In this document: positions 1 through 11,351 of the stretch, in pieces
Numbering within the stretch: position 1 is the first letter of the stretch
Layout of the letters: each line of letters opens with the position of its first letter
Origin: Paraspadella gotoi
Lineage: Eukaryota; Chaetognatha
Assembly (NCBI GenBank): GCA_051294375.1
Contig: CM119265.1
Location: 16,791,304-16,855,303, forward strand
Direction of reading: 5' to 3'
DNA: 64,000 nucleotides
The notes under the pieces: model-generated
Seen by the model: the letters and a program-made list of their open reading frames with translations, nothing else
Databases searched by the model: none
What the model was told of the DNA's origin: nothing
Program-made: the position numbers and the translations under genes

Positions 1-260
1 GCGTGCGTTGGACCGGAATCCGTTAGTGTCACCGCAACGAATCGCCGAGCGTATCTCTCTTTACGCGTATCTCTGAACTCTCGGCTCGCGAGGGGGCGTC
101 TTCCAAGCGTCGATGTCCCGTCACGTAAGCGTCACCGTCCGCGTCACGAGGCGTCCCGCGGAGACGCGTGACGTGCCGCCATAGGAATGAGAAGAGTGAC
201 GGGGTCATTGGCCGCGGCGGCCCGAAAAATGCTGTTCCGCTCGAAGACGTGTTGCCCTCC
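1..260. promoter_or_regulatory. CpG-rich block with CRE half-sites and a YY1-like motif (left copy)
   Basis: Five CRE half-sites lie within 83 bp: CGTCA at 119-123, 130-134 and 142-146, and TGACG at 169-173 and 197-201. A GCCGCCAT motif at 175-182 is the complement of the ATGGCGGC core bound by YY1-type factors. The block is far richer in CpG than its surroundings. Such clusters are typical of animal CpG promoters, but no transcript or start site is demonstrated. The inverted copy lies at about 9,090-9,347. Confidence 0.35.
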
Positions 261-300
261 GATACCACTCTCGATTGACCTTCTTAATTTGCTGGTTTTT

Positions 301-332
301 TTTTCTTTCTTTCTTTCTTTCTTTCTTTCTTT
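301..332 (+). repeat. (TTTC)n microsatellite running into a gap
   Basis: TTTC units run directly into the 244-N gap at 333-576. The full-length equivalent in the other arm is the (GAAA)n at about 8,881-9,050. Confidence 0.9.
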
Positions 333-576
333 NNNNNNNNNNNNNNNNNNNNNNNNNNNNNNNNNNNNNNNNNNNNNNNNNNNNNNNNNNNNNNNNNNNN
401 NNNNNNNNNNNNNNNNNNNNNNNNNNNNNNNNNNNNNNNNNNNNNNNNNNNNNNNNNNNNNNNNNNNNNNNNNNNNNNNNNNNNNNNNNNNNNNNNNNNN
501 NNNNNNNNNNNNNNNNNNNNNNNNNNNNNNNNNNNNNNNNNNNNNNNNNNNNNNNNNNNNNNNNNNNNNNNNNNNN
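333..576. other. Assembly gap (244 N)
   Basis: Unknown bases within the left arm, bordered by (TTTC)n. The right arm carries an imperfect (GAAA)n at the matching place. Confidence 0.99.
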
Positions 577-785
577 AAAAGTCATTTTGCGTCGTTTGAC
601 CCAATTTGATCTCCCAAACATCTTATCCTTCCAAATTAGACTAAAGCGCTCGATATATCCCCCCGTCCGACCAATAGCCTCTTAGATTCTCCCCACTGCC
701 CTCCAAAAAAACACTTATCCGTTTTCCCGCGCAATTTGAGACGGAACCCCACCGATGACCCGACTTTGCCTGACCCACCTCCGAC

Positions 786-1360
786 NNNNNNNNNNNNNNN
801 NNNNNNNNNNNNNNNNNNNNNNNNNNNNNNNNNNNNNNNNNNNNNNNNNNNNNNNNNNNNNNNNNNNNNNNNNNNNNNNNNNNNNNNNNNNNNNNNNNNN
901 NNNNNNNNNNNNNNNNNNNNNNNNNNNNNNNNNNNNNNNNNNNNNNNNNNNNNNNNNNNNNNNNNNNNNNNNNNNNNNNNNNNNNNNNNNNNNNNNNNNN
1001 NNNNNNNNNNNNNNNNNNNNNNNNNNNNNNNNNNNNNNNNNNNNNNNNNNNNNNNNNNNNNNNNNNNNNNNNNNNNNNNNNNNNNNNNNNNNNNNNNNNN
1101 NNNNNNNNNNNNNNNNNNNNNNNNNNNNNNNNNNNNNNNNNNNNNNNNNNNNNNNNNNNNNNNNNNNNNNNNNNNNNNNNNNNNNNNNNNNNNNNNNNNN
1201 NNNNNNNNNNNNNNNNNNNNNNNNNNNNNNNNNNNNNNNNNNNNNNNNNNNNNNNNNNNNNNNNNNNNNNNNNNNNNNNNNNNNNNNNNNNNNNNNNNNN
1301 NNNNNNNNNNNNNNNNNNNNNNNNNNNNNNNNNNNNNNNNNNNNNNNNNNNNNNNNNNNN
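786..1360. other. Assembly gap (575 N)
   Basis: Unknown bases. The flanks match about 8,586-8,625 and 8,225-8,258 in the other arm, where only about 330 bases lie between them. The N count therefore overstates the missing sequence if the arms are equivalent. Confidence 0.99.
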
Positions 1361-1874
1361 GAGTCATAGAAAATTAGCATTCACGGGAAACGAACTTTTG
1401 TTGTTTTCAAAAGTCTAGATTTTGGTTTTTTTTCGTTCTGTTTTAATTTTTTTATGACAATTCTAAAACTATATTTGTGTAAATTGGTGTAAATTGGTAT
1501 GGATGAAATAATTCATATTAAACCGAAACTTGGAATTCGATTAAAAAGTAGGAAAAAAAACAAACTCGATGATCAATTTAAAAATAGCATCCACAAAAAA
1601 CCTACTCCTTTGGCTATACTTTAATATTAAGATGCGAAAACACAAACGGTTTCTTGGCAACAATATGAACAACAACAACGAGGAGAGCAACGAATCCACT
1701 CGATATTCGTTATGATTAAGAAACGGAACAAAAGGCGAAGGGAGTCTCGTTCTATTTTCCCTCTTCCTCGCCCCCCCCCTTCCCCTTCTTCTTCACCCCA
1801 GTCGAAACTCCCGAGTTAAGTGAATATGGTGAAAATCAAAATTTATGAGTCGCTACGTCGCCGTGGGGGCCGGG
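1361..1874. other. AT-rich non-coding stretch
   Basis: No gene, RNA or element was recognised. It is AT-rich with short homopolymers and a C-rich patch near 1,770-1,790. The inverted counterpart is about 7,757-8,258. Confidence 0.6.
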
Positions 1875-3363
1875 NNNNNNNNNNNNNNNNNNNNNNNNNN
1901 NNNNNNNNNNNNNNNNNNNNNNNNNNNNNNNNNNNNNNNNNNNNNNNNNNNNNNNNNNNNNNNNNNNNNNNNNNNNNNNNNNNNNNNNNNNNNNNNNNNN
2001 NNNNNNNNNNNNNNNNNNNNNNNNNNNNNNNNNNNNNAAAAAAAAAAAAAAATACAGGTCGATGTTTCGAAATGGATGCAATGCGCGAGAAGAATTAGAC
2101 TAAGAGGGTTTTGGCCCGCGGCGTGAAATCGCGCATGCGCACACGAAACGACGCTTGTGGTGCGCAGGGTCATGGGCGGAACAAAGAAGGGAATGGACGC
2201 AGTTTACTTGATGAGCGCTTATTCGTTATTGGCACTGACATTTTTTTTGTTTACTTCATTACTCCCAGTCTAGCAAGAAAAACAGGTTACAACTTTGACA
2301 AGAGGTCCTAATTAGAGAACAAATTATAATTTAATTTCTAAAATTTTAAATTTGTACATCGGTTTAAAAAGGATCTGGTAAACGACACCTGCCTTCAAAC
2401 TTCTCGCGATTTCTTATGAAATATTTGAAAAGCGTCTTCGACTCAGAAGCAGACGACACTCGACGGAAAAAAAAATCACTGCAACGAGATGAAATTTTTT
2501 TTGTCTCACTGAATATTTGCGGAGAAGGAAAAAGGGGAGGCAGAGAGAGAGANNNNNNNNNNNNNNNNNNNNNNNNNNNNNNNNNNNNNNNNNNNNNNNN
2601 NNNNNNNNNNNNNNNNNNNNNNNNNNNNNNNNNNNNNNNNNNNNNNNNNNNNNNNNNAGAGAGAGAGAGAGAGAGAGAGGAGCATGATGCAGAGGGATAA
2701 AAATTAATACAGGGAACCAATCTGTCACCCCATGTGACAAGGTGTGGCAAATGAAAGCCATCGACTTGCTCATCTTGATTTCGGTGCCACGATGAAAAGA
2801 GGAAGAGAGAGTGAGAAAGAAAATTGGGTTCGTCATTTCTTGTCGTTTATCGGAGAAATCGTCTCACGTTTGTGAAAAATATTATTATGGAAGGTCTGGA
2901 ATTTAAAGTTATAAAGTGGCGCGCTTTTTTTCTGCAGATGAGTGAACGTATAAATAAATGTTGGCGATTCATGTAAATTATAATCATCATTTTTGTTTTT
3001 GAAATGACCACGGAGCAGTTTACATAGCACGATGCACAAACAGAGAGAGAGAGNNNNNNNNNNNNNNNNNNNNNNNNNNNNNNNNNNNNNNNNNNNNNNN
3101 NNNNNNNNNNNNNNNNNNNNNNNNNNNNNNNNNNNNNNNNNNNNNNNNNNNNNNNNNNNNNNNNNNNNNNNNNNNNNNNNNNNNNNGAGAGAGAGAGAGA
3201 GAAAGAGTGAGCGAGAGAGAATCGCTAAATGCCATAAAAGCAACGGAGATGGATTAAAGAATACTCTGCGGGAGAGTGAGGAGAGAGAGGGAGAGAGAGA
3301 GAGAGACGCCCAACTTTGGATTTAATTGCTGTTTTTAAATCAATTCTCGAGTAAAAATGAAAG

Positions 3364-3451
3364 CGGAACATAAAGGCGAAAGAAAAAACGGTCGGAAACG
3401 TCGGCCGGAAAAAAAAAAGACCGGAAAAATAGGCGGCTCCAGCAGCCGGAA
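3364..3451 (+). promoter_or_regulatory. Cluster of five CGGAA (ETS-core-like) motifs
   Basis: CGGAA occurs at 3,364-3,368, 3,393-3,397, 3,406-3,410, 3,422-3,426 and 3,447-3,451, all on the same strand within 88 bp. The inverted arm keeps all five as TTCCG at 6,283-6,287, 6,310-6,314, 6,325-6,329, 6,340-6,344 and 6,367-6,371. C/AGGAA/T is the core recognised by ETS-family factors. Binding is inference. Confidence 0.35.
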
Positions 3452-4040
3452 ATTTGCCGAACAAAACATTTGTTCTTTGGTTTTCTTTTGTTCATCTTAA
3501 TCATTAGCGATTATCCATCATCATTCCTATCAGGAAAAATGAAGAAATCTGGTTGGTTTTTTTCGTTTTTTTTTCGTCTTGAAAATTCTTATCGTTAAGA
3601 ATTTAGTCCTTTAGTCTTTTTCTTCGTTTCGCAAACTGACGATTCTTTAAGAACCGAAATGATGAAATGATATGAATGAGAAACGTGATTTCAGCGAACG
3701 TTCCCTCCTTATTCTCATCGATCATTAACAAAGCCGACGACAACGCCTCCTAAGACGAAGGATAAACAAACAAAGTCGAAAAAAACAAAAGAACGTCAAC
3801 GTTCAAAGCCTTCGCCGCCGTCCTCTTTGTAAGAAACGACGAAGACTTCGAAGACGCCCAAGTTTCCATGACGACGGATTCATGAAGTTCCCTTCGTGAG
3901 TAGAATTCGCCGTCGACCACAACGACAAAGGTTTCCGATGCGAAGGTTTCTTTTTTTTTATTCCCCTTATCGGTCTCCATGGATACGCGCACCCCCGCCC
4001 ACACCCCGACTCGCCACCACTCCCTCCAAATCCCCCTTTC

Positions 4041-4080
4041 GTCCTCTTCCTCCTCCTCCTCCTCCTCCTCCTCCTCTTCC
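4041..4080 (+). repeat. (CTC)n trinucleotide repeat
   Basis: CTC/CTT units translate to poly-Ser, poly-Glu or poly-Pro depending on frame. This explains several spurious open frames at 3,750-4,310. The inverted counterpart near 5,660-5,690 is shorter and interrupted. Confidence 0.85.
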
Positions 4081-4381
4081 AATGCGACGTCCGCTCATTC
4101 ATTCCTGTTTCCTTCTCTCTCTGTCTTTGACTTCATCAACCCCGTTGTACGACAAACAGAGTCCGAAGGCAATGAGCCAAGGGATATCGCTGTTCTTATT
4201 GTAGGCCTTCTTTCTTTCCATCCTCCTCCTCATCTTCCTCCTCCCCTTCCTCCTCCTCGGTCTTCCCCTGACAAGTTTACCGATAAAGAGCCAACGGAGC
4301 ATTGTTGACTGATGACTGTTTATACTTTTTCCGAAGAAGGAAAGAAGGGGAAGGAGGAAGTTCTCTTTTTCTCTCATCTTT

Positions 4382-4388
4382 AGAGAGA

Positions 4389-4468
<80 letters not shown>

Positions 4469-4470
4469 TA
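4382..4470 (+). repeat. (GA)n microsatellite with interspersed GATA units
   Basis: About 90 bases of GAGA broken by GATA four times. It marks the inner end of the left palindrome arm and has no visible partner beside the right arm. Confidence 0.95.
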
Positions 4471-5340
4471 GTAAAGGAAAGAAAAAAAAAAAACCGTCAC
4501 CGCGCATTAAATCATCTCTACTCTAGACTCGTTGCCGAGTTGGAAGTTTCCCGCAACGGCTAAAATTAGAATGCACTCAATGATAATTACAAACTCATAT
4601 TTTTTCCGCGTTACTGCCTTTCCTTGCCAAAATAACATGGTTTTCCTCGCGATATCGCTCGCCTTCCGCCGTCAGTGCCCAAGTTTACTGAATTTTATCT
4701 CGGCAATTAGAGATCCAATCACGTCAAAACAATTGTCAACTTTTTCCGTATCTTAAAAGAGTTAAAATCGTTGCGATTCCAGCGCCTCTATTGCCGAAAA
4801 TAAATATTTGAGAACTCATTGAGGTTCGATTGCGTCGAAAGTGCGACGGAATGATGACAAAAATGGCAAGAGCCGACAAGGGGCGTCAACCGAACAACTT
4901 TTTCGATGCAGTGAGAATTCGATAATGGAGATTTGTGTGAGATGGCGGAAGTATGAATGCGAGGCATGAAACTCAACGACGTACTTATGGCCTCGTAGAT
5001 AACTGGTTCATAAATTACTTTAATTTATTGGAACGTTTCGTTGTGCAGTTTTTTTTATCCAAATTTATATAAGATATAACCCATATATATTATATTATAT
5101 TATTATATTATATAATCCATATATCCCATTTACAATACATATGTCCCATAAATAACCGATATTTTATAACTACGATGCACTTTTGCTAGCTTAACGTTTC
5201 AAAGTTATAAATAGAATTGACAGAAATAAGCTATAATGTTGTCTATCGTTAAACTCTTCAATCTTGCTCCAGTAACTACAGTAACTCCATGAAACGAGGT
5301 GCGACGGTCGAGCTTGAAAAGAATTGAGCTCGGCTCCTCT
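4471..5340. other. Single-copy spacer between the inverted-repeat arms
   Basis: It has no counterpart elsewhere in the window. It includes a TA-rich tract with ATATTATATTA-type repeats near 5,085-5,120. No gene was recognised; open frames at 4,532-4,756 and 4,788-4,976 have no family resemblance I can name. It is followed by a 25-N gap (5,341-5,365). Confidence 0.7.
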
Positions 5341-6429
5341 NNNNNNNNNNNNNNNNNNNNNNNNNAAAAGGAAAACTCCACCTTCCCTTCTTTCCTTCTT
5401 CGGAAAAAGTAGTAAACAGTCATCAGTCAACACATGCTCCGTTGGCTCTTTATCGGTAAACTTGTCAAGGGGAAAGACCGAGTGAAGGAGGATGGGAGGA
5501 GGAAGATGAGGAGGAGGAGATGGAAAGGAAGAAGGCTACAATAAGAAACAGCGATATCCCTTGGCTCATTGCTTCGGACTCTGTTTGTCGTCAACGCGTG
5601 TTGATAAGTCAAAGACAGAAAGAAAAGGAAACAGGAATATGAATGAGCGGACGTCGCATTGAGGAGGAGGAGGAGGAGGAAGAAGAGGAGAAAGGGGGAT
5701 TATTGAGGGGGTGGTGGGCGAAGTCGGATGTGGGCGGGTGCGCCTAACAATGGGAGACCGGTAAGGGGATTAAAAAAAATGAAAAAGAACGCTGCATCGG
5801 AAACCTTTGTGGTGTGGTCGGTGCGAATTTTACTCACGGAGGGAACTTCAATGAATTCCCGTTTCGTTCATGGGAAACTGGGGCGTTCGAAGTCTTCGTC
5901 GTTCTGACAAAGAGGACGGCGGCGAAGGTTTGAACGCTGACGTTCTTTTTGTTTTTTTCACTTTGTTTTGTTTATCCTTCGTCTTAGAGGCGTTGTCGTC
6001 GGGTTGTAAGATCGAGAGATAACGATGGAAGTTCGTGAAATCACGTTTTCTCATCTTATATCATTTCTCATTTCGTTCAAAAAACGTTCAGTTGTGACAA
6101 CGAAGCAAAGAAGATTAAAAGGACTAAATGTATAACCGGATAAGAATTTTCAAGACAAAAAAAAAATAAACAAAAAACCAACCAGATTTCTTCATTTTTC
6201 CGATAGGAATGGATGCCATGGGATAATGCTAATGATTAAGGATGAACAAAAGAAAACCAAGAACAAATGTTTTGTCGGCAAATTCCGGCTTGCTGGACAG
6301 CCGCCTATTTTCCGGTTTTTTTGTTTCCGGGCCGACCGTTTCCGACCCGTGTTTCTTTCGCTTATGTTCCGTTTACATTTTTACTCGAGAATTGATTTTG
6401 TTTTTAATTAAACGCAATTAAATCCAAAG

Positions 6430-6690
6430 TTGAGCCGTCTCTCCTCTCTCTCATTCTCTCTCTCCTCTCTCTCTCCCTCTCTCTCTCCTTCTCTCTCTCT
6501 TCTCTCCTCTCTTCCCTCTCTCTCCTTCTCTTCTCTCCCTCACTCATCGTTAATCTCGTGCTTATGGTCATAGCGATTCTCTTCTTCTTCTCACCTCTTT
6601 TCTTCTCTCTTCTGCTTCTCTCTCGCTCTCTCTCTCTCTCTTCTCTTCTTCTTCTCTCACTTTCTCTCTCTCTCTCTGTTTGTGCATGTC
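6430..6690 (+). repeat. Imperfect (TC)n tract, right palindrome arm
   Basis: TCTC units with CCTC, TTCT and longer interruptions, inverted relative to 3,048-3,306. The left arm has a 133-N gap inside the same tract. Confidence 0.85.
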
Positions 6691-7049
6691 GTGCTATGTT
6701 AAACGCTCCCAGTTGAGCTCATTTTTCTCAAAACAAAAATGATGGATTATAATACATGAAAGCGCCAACATTATTTATACTTCACTCACTCTGCAGGGAA
6801 AAAAACGGCGCACTTTATAACTTTAAATTCCAGACCTTCACATATAATATTTTTCACAAACGTTGAGACGATTTCTCGATAAACGACAAGAAATGACGAA
6901 CCCAATTTTCTTTCTCACTCTCTCTTCCCTTTCATCGTGGGCACGAATCCAAGATTGAGCAAGTCGATGGCTTTCATTGTGCCCACCCTTGTCACATGGT
7001 GGTGACCAGATTGGTTCCCTGTATTAATTTTTATCCCTCTGCATCATGC

Positions 7050-7055
7050 TCCTCG

Positions 7056-7087
<32 letters not shown>

Positions 7088-7091
7088 GTAA

Positions 7092-7131
<40 letters not shown>
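7050..7131 (+). repeat. (TC)n microsatellite
   Basis: This corresponds to the gapped (GA)n at 2,541-2,679 in the opposite arm. Confidence 0.9.
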
Positions 7132-7134
<3 letters not shown>

Positions 7135-8880
7135 CTGCCTCCCCTTTTTTCCTTCTCCGCAAATTATTCAGTTGAGACAAAAAAAAATTTCATCTTCGTT
7201 GCAGTGATTTTTTCCCGTCGGTGTCGGGTCTGCTTTGGAGTCGAAGACCGCTTTTCAAATATTCATAAGAAATCGGGAGAATTTTGAAGCAGGTGTCGGT
7301 TTACAAGATCCTTTTAAACCAATGTAAAATTTAAACTTTTAGAAATTAAATTATAACTTTTTATCTAACTTAGACTTCTTGTCGAAGTTGTAACTACCAT
7401 GTTTTCTTGCTAGACTGGGAGTAATGAAGTAAACAAAAAAAATGTCAGTGCCATAACGAATAAAGCGCTCATCAAGTATAAACGTGTCCATCCCTTTCTT
7501 TGTTCGCCCTGACCCTGCGCACCACAAGGTTCGTTTCGTGTGCGATGCGCGTTCACGCTGCGGGGGCCAAGAAACCCTCTTTGCTGTCTAATTCTTTCGC
7601 GCATTGCATCCATTTCGAAAACATCGACCGGCTATTTTTTTTTGGTATTAAACCTCTTTCTCCGCAACCATCTTATTCCAACAGTCTCAGCCTTCACATC
7701 CAGCGTCATATTCTTAGCTCCCCCCCCTTCAACCGTTCGCGTTGCCACCCTCGGCCCCCTCGGCGACGTGCGACTATAATTTTTTGATTTCACCATCTTC
7801 ACTTAACTCGGAGTTTCGACTGGGGTGAAGAAGAAGGGGAAGGGGGGGAAAGGGAAAATAGAACGAGACTTCCCTTCGCCTTTTGGTTCCGTTTTCTTAA
7901 TCATAACGAATATCGAGTGGATTTCGTTGGCGCTCCTCGTTGTTGCTTGTTTGATTTATTGTTGCCAGGAAAAACCGTTGTGTTTCGCTCTAATATTAAA
8001 GTTAGCCATGGAGTGGGTTTTTTGTGGATGCTATTTTCTATTTGAATCATCGAGTGGTTTTTTTTTCCTTACTTTGTTAATCGATTCCAAGTTTCGGTTT
8101 AATGATGATTATTTCATCCTTTTACCAATTTACACAATTTCACACAAATATAGTTTTAGAAATGTCATAAAAATAAAAACAGAACGAAAAAAACCAAAAT
8201 CTAGACTTTTGAAAACAACAAAAGTTCGTTTCCCGTGAATGCTAATTTTCTGATGACTCAACAAAGTCGATAAAATCACAAAAGAGAAGAAAAACCTTAA
8301 TCAAGGGTATTTCCCCCCATGACTGTCTTCGAATCCCGCTCCAGCTGTTCTGCCCTACCTTGGATAATACCTCGTCGTCGCTTCTCTCCCCTCTCTATCT
8401 CCTCTCTCTCTCTCTTCTCTCTCTTCTCTCTTTCTCTTCTCTCTCTTCCTCTCTTCTCTCCAAGATTCAAGAGCATTAACACTTTTTCTCGAACTGACTT
8501 CCGTTTTTTGGGCCGCGCGATCGTGTTGTTGATGACGAGAGATGGCGCGGGGGTGGTGTGGGGTCCGGGGGTGGGGGCGAGGTGAGGTCGGATGGGGGTC
8601 AGCAATGTCGGGTCATCGGGTGGGGTTCCGTCTCAAATTTGGCGCGGAAGGATAAGTGTTTTTTTGGAGGGCAGTGGGGAGAATCTAAGAGAGCTTATTG
8701 GATTCGGTATGGGGGGATTTTATCGAGCGCTTAGGCTAATTGAAGGATTAAGAAGTTTGGGATCAAATTTTGGTTCAAACGACCGGCACATAATGACTTT
8801 TTTTATCGTGATTGGGAGGGAATAGATGAGGAAGGAGAGGGATAATAAAAAGGAAAAAATTAAAGAAAAAGTATAGAAAG

Positions 8881-9050
8881 AAAAGTAAAAAGAAAGAAGA
8901 AAGAAAGAAGAAGAAAGAAGAAGAAAGAAAGAAAGAAAGAAAGAAGAAAAGAAGTAAAAGTAGTAAGTAGTATTAAAGAAAAAGAAAGAAAGAAAGAAAG
9001 AAAGAAGGAAGAAGAAAGAAAGAAAGGAAAGAAAGAAAGAAAGAAAGAAA
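8881..9050 (+). repeat. Imperfect (GAAA)n microsatellite
   Basis: GAAA units mixed with GAAG and AAGT spacers. The minus-strand Phe/Ser/Leu-rich open frame at 8,720-9,058 is only a reading of this tract. It fills the place of the gap at 333-576 in the other arm. Confidence 0.9.
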
Positions 9051-9089
9051 ACCAGCAATTAAGGAGTCAATCTGAGGTGGTATCGGAGG

Positions 9090-9347
9090 GGCAACACGTC
9101 TTCGAGCGGAACAGCATTTCGCGCCGCCGCGGCATGACCGCCGTCACTCTTCTCATTCCTTATGGCGGCACGTCACGCGTCTCGCGGGACGCCTCGTGAC
9201 GCGGACGGTGACGCTTACGTGACGGACATGCGAACGTTGGGAAGACGCCCCCCTCGCGAGCCGAGAGTTCAGAGATACGCGTTAAAGAGAGATACGCTCG
9301 GCGGTTCGTTGCGGTGGACACTAACGGGATTCCGGTCCAACGCACGC
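9090..9347. promoter_or_regulatory. CpG-rich block with CRE half-sites and a YY1-like motif (right copy)
   Basis: This is the inverted counterpart of 1-260. ATGGCGGC is followed directly by ACGTCACGCG near 9,163-9,180, and further GTGACG sites follow to about 9,225. The motifs survive in both arms although the arms differ by many small indels. Their presence in the locus is therefore not a local sequencing error. Function is inferred only. Confidence 0.35.
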
Positions 9348-9388
9348 CTTGCAAAGCGGGGAAAAAAAAACATTTAAGTGACTCATCC

Positions 9389-9498
9389 AGAGAGAGAGAG
9401 AGAGAGGGAGAAGAGAGAGAGAGAGAGAGAGAGAAGAGAGAGATGAGAGAGAGAGAGGAGAGAGGGGAGAGAGAGAGAGAGAGTCAGAGAGAGAGAGA
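9389..9498 (+). repeat. (GA)n microsatellite just outside the right arm
   Basis: GAGA with occasional GG and GAT interruptions. It lies about 40 bp beyond the last base that can be paired with the left arm, because the window begins there. Confidence 0.92.
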
Positions 9499-9499
9499 T

Positions 9500-10779
9500 T
9501 CATTTGAAAAGTAAAGCTAAAATGCGCGGAAGCGGGGTCGGATGAGACAGAGCCCGTAATAACGGGAAGTTATTGGAGGGATAAAAATAGTTTTTAAGTG
9601 GACGTTGAAGAGAGAAAATGAGATTAGCGCCCGGGGCGAATTTTCAAGGAGGCGGAACTTAATACAATCGAAGTTCAAAGATTCGATTCGTGACAAAAAA
9701 AAAGGCTAAATTTTTAATTTTTTTTTCTATTTCCGTTTTACGGGGGGGGCACGGGGGTGGAGAAAGATTGCCTTTGAAGGTCCTTGTTCGGAGTAAAGAC
9801 TTCATTTCCAAACGTTAATATTGTAAGTCAGCAGAAATTTCATTGATGAATTTTTATTGATTAAAAATAATTACCAGGTAAGGGTTTCGAATGAACATTT
9901 TGTCCCGCGGCACTGGATAAAAGTTCTCACGATGGGAAAGTAAAATTCTTTCCCGCAGAGACTCGAATTTTGATCGACGGTCTTATCAGTTTTATTCTTT
10001 TATTTTCTATTTTCTATTTCGCGCCATTTTTGCTTCAATTTCTGTTGTTTCTTTCGATTTTCAAATTCTTTCCGCTTTTTCGTCACGTTTGGGTCTCGCG
10101 GGGTCGCGCAGAAGCTAGAAAAAGTTTCGGTCTTCAAAGAGAAGTCATCATGGAAGGTCAACGAGGACGAATTACGCTATTGTCGCCGCGGGTATGGCGC
10201 TATATTATTATAAGATGACTGGCGTGGTAATATCTTCTGTAGCGATTTGCCTATTATTCATTTATAAGCCTCGATGCGTTTTCTTTCTTTCATACCAAAG
10301 AAGCCCAATATGATATTAATTACGGCATGCAATAATTTTAGAGGATTTTAAACATGAATTTTTACGGATGCGCTTTGGTGCTCTTCGCTTCCTGACTCTT
10401 CCCATTCGAGTTTCGTTTTGATTCCCGTCCTCCTCGTTGGGGTAAGTTTTATGAAAAATGATAAGCCTTTCGAACTTACCTCCCCCTCTTTTATCTTCGC
10501 TCGTCATCTCCTTGGCAAGGGTTAATCGAGCCGTTCCTTCAGGGTACGAAGGTAAGGTTGTGGTCAGGTCGTTGATTTGGGAAAAGGATTGTCCATCTCT
10601 TACTTACCCTCCCTACTCCCCCCTCCTAGCGGCGATCCCCGATCCCGCTTTTGAAAACTTTAAGTATGACGAAAGTTTCGCGTGACGAACGTCGAGCGGC
10701 GACTTCGTCGTAATTCTCGGTTCGCGTTTCGGCCGTCAGAGGCTTTTGACTTCATTGGTTCTCGTTCGTCGTAGTTCGT
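9500..10779. other. Non-coding stretch with no recognised feature
   Basis: Mixed AT-rich sequence with a short G-run near 9,742-9,750. Short open frames (9,970-10,218; 10,458-10,685) show no domain or family signature. It ends in a TCG-rich tract broken by a 10-N placeholder gap (10,780-10,789). Confidence 0.55.
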
Positions 10780-10975
10780 NNNNNNNNNNGTCGTCGTCGT
10801 CGTCGTCGTTTGTAGTCACGATTAAATTTCCCTACGGCTAAAAAGTTTCTGGCGTTTTTCATTGGGATCGCGTATGTGGGTTTGAGTGTGCGGGATTATT
10901 GGAATATAGCATGTTCCAAAAATTTTTATTTCGAATGTCGGCGCCACAGCAGCTTGGTGGCCCCGAAAAAAAAAA

Positions 10976-10983
<8 letters not shown>

Positions 10984-11023
<40 letters not shown>

Positions 11024-11032
11024 ACGAGAGAG

Positions 11033-11067
<35 letters not shown>
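10984..11067 (+). repeat. (GA)n microsatellite preceded by poly(A)
   Basis: An A-run of about 18 bases leads directly into GAGA repeats with AACGAG and GGAG interruptions. Confidence 0.93.
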
Positions 11068-11070
<3 letters not shown>

Positions 11071-11129
11071 TGGCAGGAATTTTCCAATGTTGACTTAATG
11101 CTTTCAAAAGTGGAGCGCGTATAATAATA

Positions 11130-11351
11130 AAGTCGTGACCTTTTTTTTTTCTTGCAGTCTGCGTGCGGCGCGGAAATTCCATCTCCAAGTACGAATCTCT
11201 AGTGGCCAACGATTGGCTGCCAATCGCCGTTCGATGTCGTTGTTGTCATCGTTGTCGTCGGCGTCATTGTCGTCGTTCGGCGTCGATGACTAAGTTTTAT
11301 TTCTTTTTCAAGAAAAATTTATTACTTAATCGGGAAGATATTTTGCGATAA
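11130..11351 (+). other. Possible 3' splice site followed by a short open stretch
   Basis: A polypyrimidine run ending CTTGCAG closes at about 11,157, a good match to an animal 3' splice acceptor. One frame stays open to 11,351 and becomes Arg/Cys/His-rich where it reads TCG/GTC trinucleotides. No protein family was recognised and no matching donor is proven, so this is only a candidate exon. Confidence 0.15.

Larger units (their letters stand above)
1..4380 (+). repeat. Left arm of a large imperfect inverted repeat
   Basis: This arm is the reverse complement of 5,366-9,347. Base 1 pairs with about 9,347 and the region near 4,380 pairs with about 5,366. Matching landmarks are the CpG-rich block at 1-260, the CTCGGAGTTAAGTGAA-like stretch near 1,810, the CGGAA cluster at 3,364-3,451 and the (CTC)n at 4,041-4,080. 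Differences are mostly one-base indels. The arm has five N-gaps (333-576, 786-1,360, 1,875-2,037, 2,553-2,657, 3,054-3,186), and continuous sequence for each is present in the other arm. The window starts inside the arm, so its outer limit is unknown. No gene was recognised in it. It may be a genuine palindrome or a fold-back read artefact; I favour the artefact. Confidence 0.93.
5366..9347 (-). repeat. Right arm of the large imperfect inverted repeat
   Basis: This is an inverted copy of 1-4,380. It has no internal gap and supplies the bases missing from the other arm. The left gap 1,875-2,037 corresponds to about 7,641-7,756, the left gap 786-1,360 to about 8,258-8,586, the left gap 2,553-2,657 to about 7,060-7,130, and the left gap 333-576 to the (GAAA)n near 8,881-9,050. 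It begins immediately after a 25-N gap (5,341-5,365), which suits an unpolished long read placed at a gap edge. Open frames such as the one at 8,592-8,825 are not supported by the left arm, which is gapped or frameshifted there. Confidence 0.93.

Noticed and set aside
7540-7787. Small plus-strand open frames in the right palindrome arm
   Set aside because: The left arm is gapped and indel-shifted at the same place; no supporting composition or motif.
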